Below are positions 6,703 to 7,078 of a stretch of 7,078 nucleotides of DNA, in pieces; the stretch's first letter is position 1; every line of letters starts with the position of its first letter. Source of the DNA: DASQDT01 sp036380435 (GTDB taxonomy: Bacteria; Acidobacteriota; Blastocatellia; Pyrinomonadales; Pyrinomonadaceae); NCBI GenBank assembly GCA_036380435.1, contig DASVES010000405.1, positions 1 through 7,078 of the forward strand, written 5' to 3'. Under the pieces are notes generated by a model. It had not been told where the DNA came from, did no database searches, and worked only from the letters and a program-made list of their open reading frames with translations. The translations under genes and the position numbers were made by a program.

Positions 6703-6777
6703 AAGTGATAAGTGATAAGTGATAAGACAAAACCCGTCTTCTCTTTCTCATCACTCATCACTTATCACTCATCACTC
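6703..6777. repeat. Inverted pair of AAGTGAT/ATCACTY heptamer arrays
   Basis: The left arm (6703-6726) is three perfect AAGTGAT units plus AAG. The right arm (6750-6777) is four units of ATCACTY in opposite orientation, with C or T at the last base. The arms face each other across about 23 nt in the 124-bp gap between the epimerase-like gene and waaF. Where they differ, the change is a single transition per unit: in plus-strand RNA it gives A-C mismatches, in minus-strand RNA G-U wobbles. No other gene, terminator with a U-run or convincing promoter was seen in this gap. Confidence 0.85.
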
Positions 6778-6793
6778 CATGTAATGATTTGCC

Positions 6794-7078
6794 GTGAGAG
6801 AACGCAGCATTCAGCCCGAAAGGATCAAGCGCGTCGTCGTGCGCGGCGCGAACTGGGTGGGCGACGCCGTGATGACGGCGCCGGCGCTCAGGGAGCTGCG
6901 CCGCGTCCTGCCCGACGCGCACATCGCGCTGGCGACGCGCCCGTGGGCCGAGGGGATTTTCGAGGGCGCCGACTTCATCGACGAACTCCTCCCGCTCAGC
7001 GGCAAGTCTAAGGGCGCCACCGCCCTCCTCTCACAAGCGCGCGAGCTGCGCCGCCGACGCTTCGACCTCGCGCTCCTC
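6794..7078 (+). CDS. waaF: ADP-heptose:LPS heptosyltransferase II, N-terminal part (runs off window)
   Basis: GT9-family glycosyltransferase that adds L-glycero-D-manno-heptose from ADP-heptose to the growing LPS inner core on the cytoplasmic face of the inner membrane. The first 95 residues are present and the frame is open at the edge. Recognition rests on the N-terminal RVVVRGANWVGDAVMTAP (13-30), followed by ALRELRRVLPDAHIALATRPW (31-51, described in outline), which is the family signature. D24 of NWVGDAVM corresponds to the catalytic-base Asp of the heptosyltransferases. The start is GTG 6794: an in-frame TAA at 6782 closes the frame upstream and no ATG lies before the conserved beta-strand. 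The next in-frame GTG (codon 16) would cut into that strand. No Shine-Dalgarno is visible, as for the preceding epimerase-like gene. It implies an LPS-type outer membrane with a heptose core. Confidence 0.9.
   Translation, partial: MRERSIQPERIKRVVVRGANWVGDAVMTAPALRELRRVLPDAHIALATRPWAEGIFEGADFIDELLPLSGKSKGATALLSQARELRRRRFDLALL

Noticed and set aside
4488..6777. Heptamer arrays as a CRISPR array
   Set aside because: Units are 7 bp, directly contiguous with no spacers, and in facing orientation; no cas genes are nearby.
6712..7011. Plus-strand ATG-started open frame of 99 codons
   Set aside because: It starts in the heptamer array and overlaps, in another frame, the unmistakable heptosyltransferase reading from GTG 6794.

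Overview
The window is G+C-rich chromosomal DNA from a Gram-negative bacterium. The evidence for an outer membrane is a lipopolysaccharide heptosyltransferase at the right edge and a PBP1B-type peptidoglycan synthase with a UB2H-like domain. A REP-like inverted repeat built on GCGAGCGG, short 7-bp repeat arrays between genes, and the gene types together suggest Acidobacteriota, possibly class Blastocatellia. That placement is inferred from general familiarity and was not checked by a search.

The left half is on the minus strand. A bifunctional class A penicillin-binding protein (4472 to 1725) is followed by an exported M28-family zinc peptidase (1493 to 1, C-terminus cut by the window edge). 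The two are separated by 231 bp holding a perfect 28-bp inverted repeat, so they are probably separate transcription units.

The right half is on the plus strand. It holds a two-TM potassium channel with a C-terminal RCK module (4720-5796), an extended-SDR sugar-nucleotide epimerase/dehydratase-like protein (5827-6669), and the start of ADP-heptose:LPS heptosyltransferase II, waaF (from 6794, cut by the window edge). The epimerase-like gene and waaF fit envelope glycan synthesis, and the PBP and peptidase also act in or beyond the envelope. The channel is a housekeeping ion-transport gene with no obvious functional link to them.

The most unusual feature is non-coding. Three successive intergenic or gene-end regions (4488-4653, 5749-5826, 6703-6777) each carry tandem 7-bp repeats in two inverted arms. 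Each region uses a different heptamer (TCGTRAA, AGTTCAA, AAGTGAT) but has the same period and layout. A fourth, decayed heptamer tract lies at the PBP stop codon. The 5749-5826 copy is a perfect 30-bp hairpin that encodes the channel's last residues and ends at the base before the epimerase start codon.

I saw no phage, defence, CRISPR, tRNA or rRNA features. The genes are recognisable families. The points worth following up are the heptamer cassettes, the REP-like palindrome, and an epimerase-like protein lacking the expected catalytic tyrosine.
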